The translations under genes and the position numbers were made by a program. From NCBI GenBank assembly GCA_017470045.1, contig JAFUFG010000148.1, positions 1 to 11,036 on the forward strand: 11,036 nucleotides of DNA. Reading direction: 5' to 3'. Below the pieces are notes generated by a model. The model was given only the letters and a program-made list of their open reading frames with translations, was not told where the DNA came from and did not search any database. How positions within the stretch are numbered: position 1 is the first letter of the stretch; each line of letters opens with the position of its first letter. The DNA comes from Bacilli bacterium. GTDB lineage: Bacteria > Bacillota_I > Bacilli_A > RF39 > UBA660. Shown here piece after piece: positions 1 to 6,800 of the stretch.

Positions 1-852
1 TTCGAAAAGACTCCAGTAAAACGATATACTTTAAAGAAAATGAATCCTAATGATGGAAAGATGATTCATAATCAAATCTGTGTTGTATCAGATACTCATT
101 TTGGAAGTAATCATAATCAATTACATTTATTGAATCGTGTATATGAAGAATGTCATAAACGTGGAATTAAAATTGTATTACATGTAGGAGATATGGTTGA
201 TGGAAATTATCCTACTAGACCAGAAAATCCAAGACAACAATTCTTACATGGTTTTGATGAACAAGCTCGTTATGTTTGTGATATGTATCCAAAAGTTGAT
301 GGAATAACAACGTATTATATTTTAGGTAGTCATGATGAGACTCATTATAAAAATGGACAAGCAACTCTTAGTGAGTGGATTCCAAGAGTTCGTAAAGATA
401 TGGTTTATTTGGGACAAGATACTGGTGTATTTGATTTAGATGGAGTAAAAATTGTATTAGATCATCCAGGTGGAGGAAGTGCGAAGAGTCTATCTTATAA
501 GCCACAACAAAGAATTGAAGAAATGGAGTCTAAACATAAACCAAAAATTTTATTAATAGGACATTATCATAAGAGTTATTCTTTTGTTTATCGTAATGTA
601 CAATGTGTATTAGTACCGGCATTATGTGATAAGACTCAGTTTCAACAAAAACAAGGATTATCGAATTATCTAGGTGCGTATTTCTTAGATATCTATTCTG
701 ATAAAAAAGGAAATATTCAATACTTTATGCCAGAAGAGATTATCTTTACAAAGGATGATATTTGGGATGAAGTAGGAAAAGATAAGAAAAAAGTACAACA
801 ATTAGTAATTGAGAAAAAACCTAGACGTTATACTCGTAAGAAAGCAGCATAA
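1..852 (+). CDS. Calcineurin-like metallophosphoesterase (5' end outside window)
   Basis: This is a metal-dependent phosphoesterase of the calcineurin-like superfamily, which hydrolyses phosphomonoester or phosphodiester bonds with two metal ions. Numbering from the ATG at 40, the metal-binding motifs appear in family order: D-T-H at 18-20, G-D-x-x-D-G at 50-55, G-S-H-D-E at 96-100 (the G-N-H-D/E motif with Ser for Asn), D-H-P at 141-143 and G-H-Y-H at 174-177. The C-terminus is strongly basic. The frame is open back to base 1, and neither ATG 40 nor ATG 61 has a Shine-Dalgarno site, unlike most genes in the window, so the true start is probably upstream and the gene is 5'-partial. There is no signal peptide in the visible part, so it is probably cytosolic. 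The substrate (nucleic acid, nucleotide or protein) cannot be told. A strong terminator begins at the stop codon. The family is certain; the specific function is unknown. Confidence 0.87.
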   Translation, partial: FEKTPVKRYTLKKMNPNDGKMIHNQICVVSDTHFGSNHNQLHLLNRVYEECHKRGIKIVLHVGDMVDGNYPTRPENPRQQFLHGFDEQARYVCDMYPKVDGITTYYILGSHDETHYKNGQATLSEWIPRVRKDMVYLGQDTGVFDLDGVKIVLDHPGGGSAKSLSYKPQQRIEEMESKHKPKILLIGHYHKSYSFVYRNVQCVLVPALCDKTQFQQKQGLSNYLGAYFLDIYSDKKGNIQYFMPEEIIFTKDDIWDEVGKDKKKVQQLVIEKKPRRYTRKKAA

Positions 853-874
853 AAAAGACCATTGGTCTTTTTTT
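851..874 (+). terminator. Intrinsic terminator after the metallophosphoesterase gene
   Basis: The stem is AAAAAAGACC (851-860) pairing with GGTCTTTTTT (864-873) around a three-base loop ATT, and it runs into a T-tract. It overlaps the stop codon of the upstream gene and separates it from the mntA unit. The A-tract on the left side would let it act in both directions. Confidence 0.85.
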
Positions 875-876
875 CG

Positions 877-885
877 TGTTATAAT
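877..885 (+). promoter_or_regulatory. Extended -10 promoter of the mntA-hepT unit
   Basis: TGTTATAAT matches the extended -10 consensus TGnTATAAT. No good -35 lies 17 bases upstream, where the terminator hairpin sits, so the extended -10 probably carries the promoter. The predicted start is near 892, giving a leader of only about 19 bases before the ATG at 911, with the ribosome site GGAGG at 897-901. Confidence 0.65.
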
Positions 886-910
886 GTTTATTGTTTGGAG
901 GAAGATAATT

Positions 911-1219
911 ATGAGAGAAATCTATTCGATTGATGAAATTTCTAAAACGATTCATCATTTTATTCAAGAACATTATCATTCTATTCATAAAGTAATTCTA
1001 TTTGGCTCTTATTCTAGAGGAGAAGCCACTTCTAAGAGTGATATTGATTTATTTATATGTGATTCTCCAGAATTTGTAGGAATGAAAACATTTGCGTTTG
1101 GGAATGATTTGAAAGATACTTTAGGAAAAGATGTTGATATATTTATTGAAAATAATGTTCCAAAAGATTCTGCATTATATCAATCCATTATGGAGAATGG
1201 AGTAATTATTTATGAGTAA
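911..1219 (+). CDS. mntA: MntA-type minimal nucleotidyltransferase antitoxin
   Basis: This 102-residue protein is a minimal nucleotidyltransferase (MNT domain) of the type II toxin-antitoxin system HepT/MntA. In the characterised family, MntA transfers AMP from ATP to a tyrosine of HepT and so inactivates the toxin. The signature G-S-X10-D-x-D is exact: G32-S33 and D44-I-D46. The third catalytic acid is in D-V-D at 74-76. The length is typical of stand-alone MNT antitoxins. The frame is open upstream through the terminator, but the ATG at 911 has GGAGG at 897-901 with a 9-base gap, so it is the real start. The gene overlaps hepT by 8 bases, which implies coupled translation of the pair. It is the first gene of an apparent four-gene unit. 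The symbol follows the family; activity of this copy is inferred. Confidence 0.85.
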   Translation: MREIYSIDEISKTIHHFIQEHYHSIHKVILFGSYSRGEATSKSDIDLFICDSPEFVGMKTFAFGNDLKDTLGKDVDIFIENNVPKDSALYQSIMENGVIIYE

Positions 1220-1646
1220 AAAAACAGATGAAGAATTGTTAATGCATTCTATATGTCATCTTCGTACTATTAAAGATGTTTATATGGAGTGTGGAAGTTA
1301 CGAAAAATTAAAAACAAATTTAATCTATTATGATAGTGTTCTTCATAATCTTACTCAAGTAGGTGAAATGGCCAATCAATTTTCAGAAGAATTTATGAAT
1401 GATCACAAGAATATTCCAGTTCGAGATATTTATGGTTTGAGGTGTGCTATAACTCATCATTATGATAAAGTTGAAAGTCATGATATTTATGGAGTAATAA
1501 AGAAAGATGTTCCTGATTTGTTGAATCTTTATAGAAATATATTGGTAAATGAATATGGTTTTTCTGACGAATATATTTTAGAAAACGTTTCTCATTTCCG
1601 ATATACAAGAGAATATCTTTTCAAAAGTAATGTAGATAGGAGATGA
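1212..1646 (+). CDS. hepT: HepT-like toxin (HEPN domain, DUF86)
   Basis: This 144-residue, mostly helical HEPN-superfamily protein is the expected toxin partner of the upstream MntA. HepT toxins are described as RNases acting on RNA or tRNA, and the R-X4-6-H-x-Y motif holds both the catalytic residues and the tyrosine that is AMPylated. That motif is intact here: R77, then C-A-I-T, then H82, H83 and Y84. The segment Q-V-G-E (49-52), followed by M-A-N-Q-F-S, matches the conserved I-G-E-A-x-N-R-x-S region of DUF86 proteins. The start at 1212 lies inside the end of mntA with GGAG at 1199-1202. The gene stops with TGA at 1644, four bases before the next start. The pair could act in plasmid or island stability, stress or phage defence; the sequence does not say which. 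The family call is firm and the biological role is inferred. Confidence 0.84.
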   Translation: MSKKTDEELLMHSICHLRTIKDVYMECGSYEKLKTNLIYYDSVLHNLTQVGEMANQFSEEFMNDHKNIPVRDIYGLRCAITHHYDKVESHDIYGVIKKDVPDLLNLYRNILVNEYGFSDEYILENVSHFRYTREYLFKSNVDRR

Positions 1647-1650
1647 TAAG

Positions 1651-2409
1651 ATGCCTTCGTTTGTGATTCATAGTATATGTGGTAGAGAATTAGAAAAGAA
1701 AATGAACGTATCGGAAGAAGATAAAACATTATTTTTTATTGGAAATCTACTTCCAGATACGAAACAAAGTGTGCGCGAATTTATTGATAGTTCGGATATT
1801 AAACGTATTTCTAATGAAAAGATTCTTACTCATTTTAAGACGAATCATAAACCAATTTTAGAGTATCCAGATCTTGATTATTTCTTATCGAAATATCGTG
1901 ACGAAGTAAAAACGAATCCTTTGGTATTTGGATATTTCTTTCATTTGTATGCGGATTATTATTATTTTAAATATTTTTTATCGGACAAATTAGCGTTTTT
2001 GGATGCGAATTATGAAGTTACGGATTCTAAGAATTATTCTTATGTGAAAAGTATTAAGAACGGAAAAATAATGCCGATTGTAGATTTTTGGGATCGAAAA
2101 AGAGAGTGCGGAATCTATTACGAATATTCTCGAATGAATCAATATTTAATTCATAAATATCATTTTACTTATGATGTAGGTCAATATATCGAATATATAG
2201 ATTCGAATGATATTTTAATTCCGATTAAAGAAGTAAAGACGGATCGAATAAAAGATTTATTAAGAGATGTGGATTATTTTTATCATGAGAATATAACAGA
2301 TGCGAAATTTCAAATATTCGAATTAAGTGATGTTGACACTTTAATACGTGAAATACTAGACACCTTTATGGAAAGATATGGGGAGTTATACTATAATTAT
2401 ATTAGGTGA
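1651..2409 (+). CDS. Zinc-dependent phospholipase C-like protein (probable)
   Basis: This 252-residue protein resembles the bacterial zinc-dependent phospholipase C / S1-P1 nuclease-like family (PF00882 type). The visible clues are an N-terminal M-P-S-F-V-I-H with H7, the F-I-G-N-L-L-P-D segment ending at D36, T-H-F at 60-62, and G-Y-F-F-H-L-Y-A-D at 94-102 containing H98 and D102. These His and Asp residues lie where metal ligands are expected in the family. There is no signal peptide, so it would act in the cytosol, unlike the secreted phospholipases. The C-terminal half is rich in Asp, Tyr and Ile and has no motif I know. The start has AGGAG at 1638-1642. It lies four bases after the hepT stop and ends four bases before the NERD gene start, so it belongs to the same unit. 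The substrate is unknown and the family assignment is only moderately sure. Confidence 0.55.
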   Translation: MPSFVIHSICGRELEKKMNVSEEDKTLFFIGNLLPDTKQSVREFIDSSDIKRISNEKILTHFKTNHKPILEYPDLDYFLSKYRDEVKTNPLVFGYFFHLYADYYYFKYFLSDKLAFLDANYEVTDSKNYSYVKSIKNGKIMPIVDFWDRKRECGIYYEYSRMNQYLIHKYHFTYDVGQYIEYIDSNDILIPIKEVKTDRIKDLLRDVDYFYHENITDAKFQIFELSDVDTLIREILDTFMERYGELYYNYIR

Positions 2410-2413
2410 TAAG

Positions 2414-3145
2414 ATGAAGAATTTTATTGGTACTTATATTGTGAATAATCCAATCTTTTGGATTGTTTTGATTGGTTCTTTTCTTGGATTTATTATCTAT
2501 AAAGAATTTACTCGTAGTAGCAATTATTTACGTAATCGTAGTGGACTTAAGACGTTACCGAAAGAGCATTATTATGTTTTAAATGATATTGTTGTAAGAA
2601 GTGCTAGAAAGAGTTATAAGATTGATACAATTATTATTTCTACTTATGGTATTTTTATTATTAAATACATTAATCGAATGGGTAAGATTTATGGAGATGA
2701 AAGAGAAGAAGATTGGATTGAATTAAGGGATAAGAAAAAGACGTATTTTGAAAATCCTGCAAGAGAAAATCGTGCTTGTGTTCGAATTCTTTCAGAGATT
2801 CTTGGATTAGATACGAATTACTTTGTTAGTGTTATTTGTTTTCCTAGTGAAGCAGTACTTAGTTTGGATATTAAGGATAAAGTTACTAGTGTAGAGTTAC
2901 TGGATGATACGATACGAACCTATCGAAAAGAAGTTATTAAATACGGATTAACAGAGATACGAAATAAGGTTAAAAAGAATAACGTATCGAAAAAAGATAT
3001 TTCGGATGAAGAGATACCAATTCCTAGTAAGAGTAAGAATACTTGTCCAAAGTGTGGTGGAGAATTGGTTGTTCGAAAAGGTAAATATGGAGACTTTTTA
3101 GGATGTCGTAATTATCCGAAATGTAAGTATACGAAAGAAATATAG
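2414..3145 (+). CDS. Membrane-anchored NERD protein with C-terminal topoisomerase-type zinc finger
   Basis: This 243-residue protein has three parts. A single hydrophobic segment at about 13-29 probably anchors it in the membrane. A NERD (nuclease-related) domain runs from about 50 to 165. A C-terminal four-cysteine finger (C211, C214, C231, C237) with the G-x-x-G-x-F-x-G-C layout matches the zinc ribbon of type IA topoisomerases and probably binds nucleic acid. In the NERD core, I-D at 70-71 followed by Y-G-I-F-I-I matches the family, but the expected E-x-K is K84-Y85-I86, so the nuclease site looks lost. N-R-M-G-K-I-Y-G and E-N-P-A-R-E-N further support the domain. An upstream ATG at 2378 is in frame, but the ATG at 2414 has AGGTGA at 2404-2409 and is preferred. 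It is the last gene of the mntA unit, before a terminator. The function is unknown. Confidence 0.8.
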   Translation: MKNFIGTYIVNNPIFWIVLIGSFLGFIIYKEFTRSSNYLRNRSGLKTLPKEHYYVLNDIVVRSARKSYKIDTIIISTYGIFIIKYINRMGKIYGDEREEDWIELRDKKKTYFENPARENRACVRILSEILGLDTNYFVSVICFPSEAVLSLDIKDKVTSVELLDDTIRTYRKEVIKYGLTEIRNKVKKNNVSKKDISDEEIPIPSKSKNTCPKCGGELVVRKGKYGDFLGCRNYPKCKYTKEI

Positions 3146-3164
3146 AGAACATTGTTCTCTTTTT
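3144..3164 (+). terminator. Intrinsic terminator after the NERD gene
   Basis: The stem AGAGAAC (3144-3150) pairs with GTTCTCT (3154-3160) around the loop ATT and is followed by Ts. It begins inside the TAG stop codon. It closes the four-gene unit and lies directly before the trkA promoter. Confidence 0.8.
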
Positions 3165-3173
3165 CTTTTTCTT

Positions 3174-3182
3174 TGATATAAT
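3174..3182 (+). promoter_or_regulatory. Extended -10 promoter of trkA
   Basis: TGATATAAT is a perfect extended -10. The -35 position falls in the preceding terminator stem and is poor. The predicted start is near 3189, only about 13 bases before the chosen trkA ATG at 3202, with the ribosome site GGTGA at 3192-3196. Confidence 0.6.
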
Positions 3183-3201
3183 AGACATTGTGGTGATTGA
3201 C

Positions 3202-4554
3202 ATGAAGATTGTAATTGTTGGAGTTGGTAAGTTAGGAGAATACTTAGCTTACGAATTAGTTCATGATGAAAATGAAGTTACACTAGTGGATTTGGATTTT
3301 GATAAGAAGAATGACCTTATTAATAATCTTGATGTTAATTATATGGAAGGTAATGGGGTTGACTCTAAGGTCTTAGAACAAGCAGGAGTTTCTACTTGTG
3401 ATTTATTAATTAGTGTTACTGGTAAAGATGAATTAAATCTAATGATTTCTATGATTGGAAAAAAATTAGGAGCAAAACATACGATTGCTCGTATTCGTAA
3501 TCCAGAATATGCAAATTCTATTTCTTTATTAAAAGATGACTTAGGATTATCTATGGCAATTAATCCAGAACAGATGACTGCTTCTAGTATTGCTAGAACA
3601 TTGAATATTCCTAGTGCTTTAGATTCTACTTCAATGCTTAAGGGGAAAATTGAAGTCATTACTTTAAAAGTCAAAGAAAATAGTAAATTAGAGAAAAGTA
3701 CGATTCGTGGAATTAGTAAAAGACTTGGAATTAATATTATTGTTTGTGCAATTGAACGTGATGGGAAAGTTATTATTCCAAAGGGTGATACAAAATTGCT
3801 TTTAGGAGATAAGGTTCATATTACGGGTACTCGAAAAGATATTAATGCTTTATTAAAATATATGGGATTAATTACTGAGAAAACAAAGAAAGTAATTATT
3901 TCTGGTGGATCTGCAATAGCTGTTTATTTAACGAATATTTTAATTGATATGGGAATGTCTGTTAAGATTATTGAATTGGATAAGAATCGTTGTTTTGAAT
4001 TAGCAGAAAAACTTCCAAAAGCAATTATTATTAATGGAGATAGTAGTGATCAAAAATTACTATATCAAGAAGGAATAGAAGAGTGTGATGCCTTTGTTGC
4101 ATTAACTAGTATCGATGAAGAAAATATTGTTTATTCGATGTTTGCTTCTTTATTAAAAGTTCCTAAGATTATTACAAAAGTGAATCATATAAAAATGGAT
4201 GGGGTTGTCGAAAGTGCAAAGATTGATTCTGTTGTAGCACCTAAGAGAGTTGCTTCCAATCAAATTGTTCAATATGTTCGTGCGATGGCTTCTCGTGGTG
4301 GGAGTAGTTGTGAAGCAATTTATAAATATGGGGATATTTTTGAATTGATTGAATTTAAAGTAAAAGATGATTTTCGAAAAAGAGATGTTTTATTAAAAGA
4401 TTTAGAATTAAAAGAAGGAATGATTATTGGTGCAATTCTGCGTGATAAAAGTCTAATTTTCCCATGTGGAAAAGATATGATTATGGAAGGAGATACTATC
4501 GTTGTTGTTAATGGACAAAACAAAGTCTTAGACATCAATGATATCTTGAAATAA
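3202..4554 (+). CDS. trkA: Trk potassium uptake regulatory subunit TrkA
   Basis: TrkA is the cytosolic NAD(H)/nucleotide-binding ring subunit that gates the TrkH potassium channel. The 450-residue length and duplicated RCK_N-RCK_C-RCK_N-RCK_C layout fit the full-length family. The first Rossmann motif is G7-x-G9-x-x-G12, with D30 and D32 at the end of the second strand and E-G-N-G further on. The second copy, starting near 228, has S234-G-G-S-A-I in place of G-x-G-x-x-G but keeps the N-G-D-S-S-D segment, so nucleotide binding by the second half may differ. A GTG at 3190 is in frame, but the ATG at 3202, five bases after GGTGA, is the better start. The gene ends two bases before trkH, so the two subunits are made from one message. 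This is a very confident family call; the role of the altered second motif is inference. Confidence 0.93.
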   Translation: MKIVIVGVGKLGEYLAYELVHDENEVTLVDLDFDKKNDLINNLDVNYMEGNGVDSKVLEQAGVSTCDLLISVTGKDELNLMISMIGKKLGAKHTIARIRNPEYANSISLLKDDLGLSMAINPEQMTASSIARTLNIPSALDSTSMLKGKIEVITLKVKENSKLEKSTIRGISKRLGINIIVCAIERDGKVIIPKGDTKLLLGDKVHITGTRKDINALLKYMGLITEKTKKVIISGGSAIAVYLTNILIDMGMSVKIIELDKNRCFELAEKLPKAIIINGDSSDQKLLYQEGIEECDAFVALTSIDEENIVYSMFASLLKVPKIITKVNHIKMDGVVESAKIDSVVAPKRVASNQIVQYVRAMASRGGSSCEAIYKYGDIFELIEFKVKDDFRKRDVLLKDLELKEGMIIGAILRDKSLIFPCGKDMIMEGDTIVVVNGQNKVLDINDILK

Positions 4555-4556
4555 TT

Positions 4557-5972
4557 ATGAAAAAGTTGGCTCTTAATTTTATTGGAAAAGTATTAATTGG
4601 ATTTTCTTTTTTATTTCTTTTTCCAGAACTTGTTTGTTTCCTTTATCATGAAATTTTTATTTCTTTTTTAATTCCACAGGTAATGAGTATTATTTTAGGA
4701 TTTCTATTTTATCGAATTCAATCAGATAATCGTAACTTTTCAGTAAAAGACGGATTCTTTATCGTGTCTGTTTCTTGGATTCTTATTAGTATTCTTGGTG
4801 CTCTTCCATTATATTTTAATGGAGATTGTAATTACATTGATGCTTTCTTTGAAATTGTTAGTGGCTTTACTACTACAGGTGCAACGATATTCAAAGATGT
4901 AGAACATTTAAATCATAGTATTTTATTTTGGAGAAGTTTTTCTCATTTTATTGGAGGTATGGGTGTTCTTGCTTTTGTCATGGCAGTTATTCCATTGAGT
5001 GCAAAAGATAAGTCTATGCATTTATTAAAGGCAGAGATGCCTGGACCTCACGTTGAAAAACTTGTCCCTGGTATAAAGAAGACTTTATTCTATTTATTCT
5101 TTATTTATTTCGGATTAACGATAGTCGAATTCTTTCTATTATTAGTTGGAGGAATGCGAATCTTTGATGCGTTATTAATTAGCTTTGGTACTGCAGGTAC
5201 TGGAGGGTTCTCTGTATTGAATACTTCTCTTGCTACGTATTCGAATTTCTGTAAGATTGTTGTTACTTTATTTATGTTCTTATTTGGAGTAAACTTTAAT
5301 TTGTATTTTTTACTTCTTATGAAAGATTTTAAAAATATATTTCGTAGTGAAGAATTGAAAGTATATATTGGTTTATTTCTTACTAGTGTAATTATTGTAT
5401 TTATTAGTACTTATCAATTATTTTCGAATGTATGGGAAGCGTTATTACAATCCGGATTCCATGTTAGTAGTTTAATGACTAGTACTGGTTATAGTATTGG
5501 AGATATTAATATTTATCCTACGAATTGTCGAGTATTGATGATATTATTAATGCTTATTAGTGCTTGTGCTGGTAGTACTTGTGGTGGATTTAAGATTAGT
5601 CGTTTGATTATCTGTTTTAAAGATATTCGTAGAAGTATTCGTAATATTATTTCTCCGAACCGAGTAGAGAGCATTTTATTTGAAGGACAAAAAGTAAGTG
5701 ATAGTACTGTAAAAAGTACGAATACATTCTTATTCTTATATGTTATTCTAATTGTAGGAATTTTCTATATTGTTAGTTTAGATGGGTTTTCTTTTGAGAC
5801 AACATTGAATTCTGTTATTTGTACTTTTGCGAATGTTGGACTTTGTTTTCAAATTGAAAATTTCTCTATGTTTAGTGATTTATCGAAACTGGTGTTAAGT
5901 TTTGGAATGTTACTTGGAAGATTAGAGATTTTCCCTGTTTTAAGTTTGTTCGTTGATTTTAAAAGAAGTTAG
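4557..5972 (+). CDS. trkH: Trk potassium uptake channel subunit TrkH
   Basis: TrkH is the membrane pore of the Trk system for potassium uptake and belongs to the SKT superfamily with four M1-P-M2 repeats. All four selectivity-filter regions can be read in the 471 residues: T-T-T-G-A-T at 105-110, G-T-A-G-T-G-G-F at 211-218, T-S-T-G-Y at 308-312, and A-N-V-G-L at 425-429. The family motif A-G-S-T-C-G-G-F-K and the C-terminal L-L-G-R-L-E-I-F-P are also present. Most of the rest is hydrophobic, as expected for a protein with about ten membrane spans. The ATG at 4557 lies two bases after the trkA stop and lacks a strong Shine-Dalgarno, so translation is probably coupled to trkA. No terminator follows; the promoter of map overlaps the 3' end of this gene. 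The length is normal and no damage is seen. Confidence 0.93.
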   Translation: MKKLALNFIGKVLIGFSFLFLFPELVCFLYHEIFISFLIPQVMSIILGFLFYRIQSDNRNFSVKDGFFIVSVSWILISILGALPLYFNGDCNYIDAFFEIVSGFTTTGATIFKDVEHLNHSILFWRSFSHFIGGMGVLAFVMAVIPLSAKDKSMHLLKAEMPGPHVEKLVPGIKKTLFYLFFIYFGLTIVEFFLLLVGGMRIFDALLISFGTAGTGGFSVLNTSLATYSNFCKIVVTLFMFLFGVNFNLYFLLLMKDFKNIFRSEELKVYIGLFLTSVIIVFISTYQLFSNVWEALLQSGFHVSSLMTSTGYSIGDINIYPTNCRVLMILLMLISACAGSTCGGFKISRLIICFKDIRRSIRNIISPNRVESILFEGQKVSDSTVKSTNTFLFLYVILIVGIFYIVSLDGFSFETTLNSVICTFANVGLCFQIENFSMFSDLSKLVLSFGMLLGRLEIFPVLSLFVDFKRS

Positions 5973-5981
5973 TGCTATAAT
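5953..5981 (+). promoter_or_regulatory. Promoter of map
   Basis: TTGATT at 5953-5958 and TATAAT at 5976-5981 are 17 bases apart, and TGC before the -10 makes it an extended -10. The -35 lies inside the end of trkH. The predicted start is near 5988, followed by the ribosome site AAAGGGTG (5993-6000) and the ATG at 6006. Confidence 0.75.
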
Positions 5982-6005
5982 TTTAGGCGTTGAAAGGGTG
6001 AAAAA

Positions 6006-6761
6006 ATGATTACCATAAAAAGTGAAAGAGAAATTGAATTAATGAGACATGCTGGAATGCTTGTTTCTAAAATGCATCAGTTTATTAAACCATATGTTAA
6101 AGCTGGTATTACGACAAAAGAATTAGATCGTTTATGTGAAGAGTTTATTCTTAAGAATGATGCAGTTCCAACTTGTAAGGGATTTGAAGGATATCCTGCA
6201 ACGTTGTGTACTAGTGTAAATGATACTGTTGTTCATGGTATACCAGATAACTATAAATTAAAAGATGGAGATATTATTACCATCGATGTTGTAATTGGAT
6301 ATAAGGGTTATCAAGGAGATGCTGCTTGGACTTATACAGTTGGAGAAGTATCTGATGATAAAAAGTATTTAATGGAGCATACAGAAAAAGCTTTATATGA
6401 AGGCGTTAAGATGGTAAAACCAGGAAATCGAATTGGAGATATTGCTCATGCTGTTCAAGAATATGCAGAAGCTCATAATTTAGGTGTTGTTCGTGAGTTA
6501 TGTGGTCATGGAATTGGTAGAGATATGCATGAAGATCCAGAAGTACCTAATTATGGAATTCCTGGAGTTGGTCCAAAACTAAAAGAAGGTATGGTTATTT
6601 GTATTGAACCAATGCTTACTTTTGGTAAAAGATTTGTTTATGTTATGGATGATGATTGGACGGTTAAAACTCAAGATGGTAGTGATGCAGCTCATTATGA
6701 ACATACCATTTTAGTAACAAAAGATGGATATGAAATTTTAACTCCAAGATTAGATGATTAA
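6006..6761 (+). CDS. map: Methionine aminopeptidase, type I
   Basis: This cytosolic metalloprotease removes the N-terminal methionine from new proteins after deformylation. The 251-residue length fits the type Ia form without an N-terminal extension. All five metal ligands are present in family order: D94, D105, H168 (in G-H-G-I-G), E201 (in I-E-P-M) and E232 (in Y-E-H-T). The substrate-contacting histidines H77 (V-H-G-I-P) and H175 are also present. The start has AAAGGGTG five bases upstream. The gene has its own good promoter at 5953-5981, but read-through from trkAH is also possible because no terminator lies between them. No clear terminator follows either, so it may continue into the 86-residue gene. 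The identity is secure. In many genomes map sits near ribosomal protein genes; here it does not. Confidence 0.96.
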   Translation: MITIKSEREIELMRHAGMLVSKMHQFIKPYVKAGITTKELDRLCEEFILKNDAVPTCKGFEGYPATLCTSVNDTVVHGIPDNYKLKDGDIITIDVVIGYKGYQGDAAWTYTVGEVSDDKKYLMEHTEKALYEGVKMVKPGNRIGDIAHAVQEYAEAHNLGVVRELCGHGIGRDMHEDPEVPNYGIPGVGPKLKEGMVICIEPMLTFGKRFVYVMDDDWTVKTQDGSDAAHYEHTILVTKDGYEILTPRLDD

Positions 6762-6765
6762 GAAA

Positions 6766-6771
6766 TATAAT
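6766..6771 (+). promoter_or_regulatory. Possible -10 element upstream of the 86-residue gene
   Basis: TATAAT at 6766-6771 would start transcription near 6778, upstream of the ribosome site at 6790. There is no extended -10 and no good -35. A second TATAAT at 6781-6786 is too close to the ribosome site to serve a normal leader. The promoter is weakly supported. Confidence 0.35.
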
Positions 6772-6800
6772 TTTGGAAAATATAATAGTAGGTGATGTTT

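Noticed and set aside
3339..3674. Long reading frame on the minus strand inside trkA
   Set aside because: It lies wholly antisense to a clear TrkA coding region and its protein has no recognisable motif.
4320..4538. Minus-strand reading frame at the end of trkA
   Set aside because: It is antisense to conserved TrkA sequence and has a low-complexity Ser/Ile-rich product.
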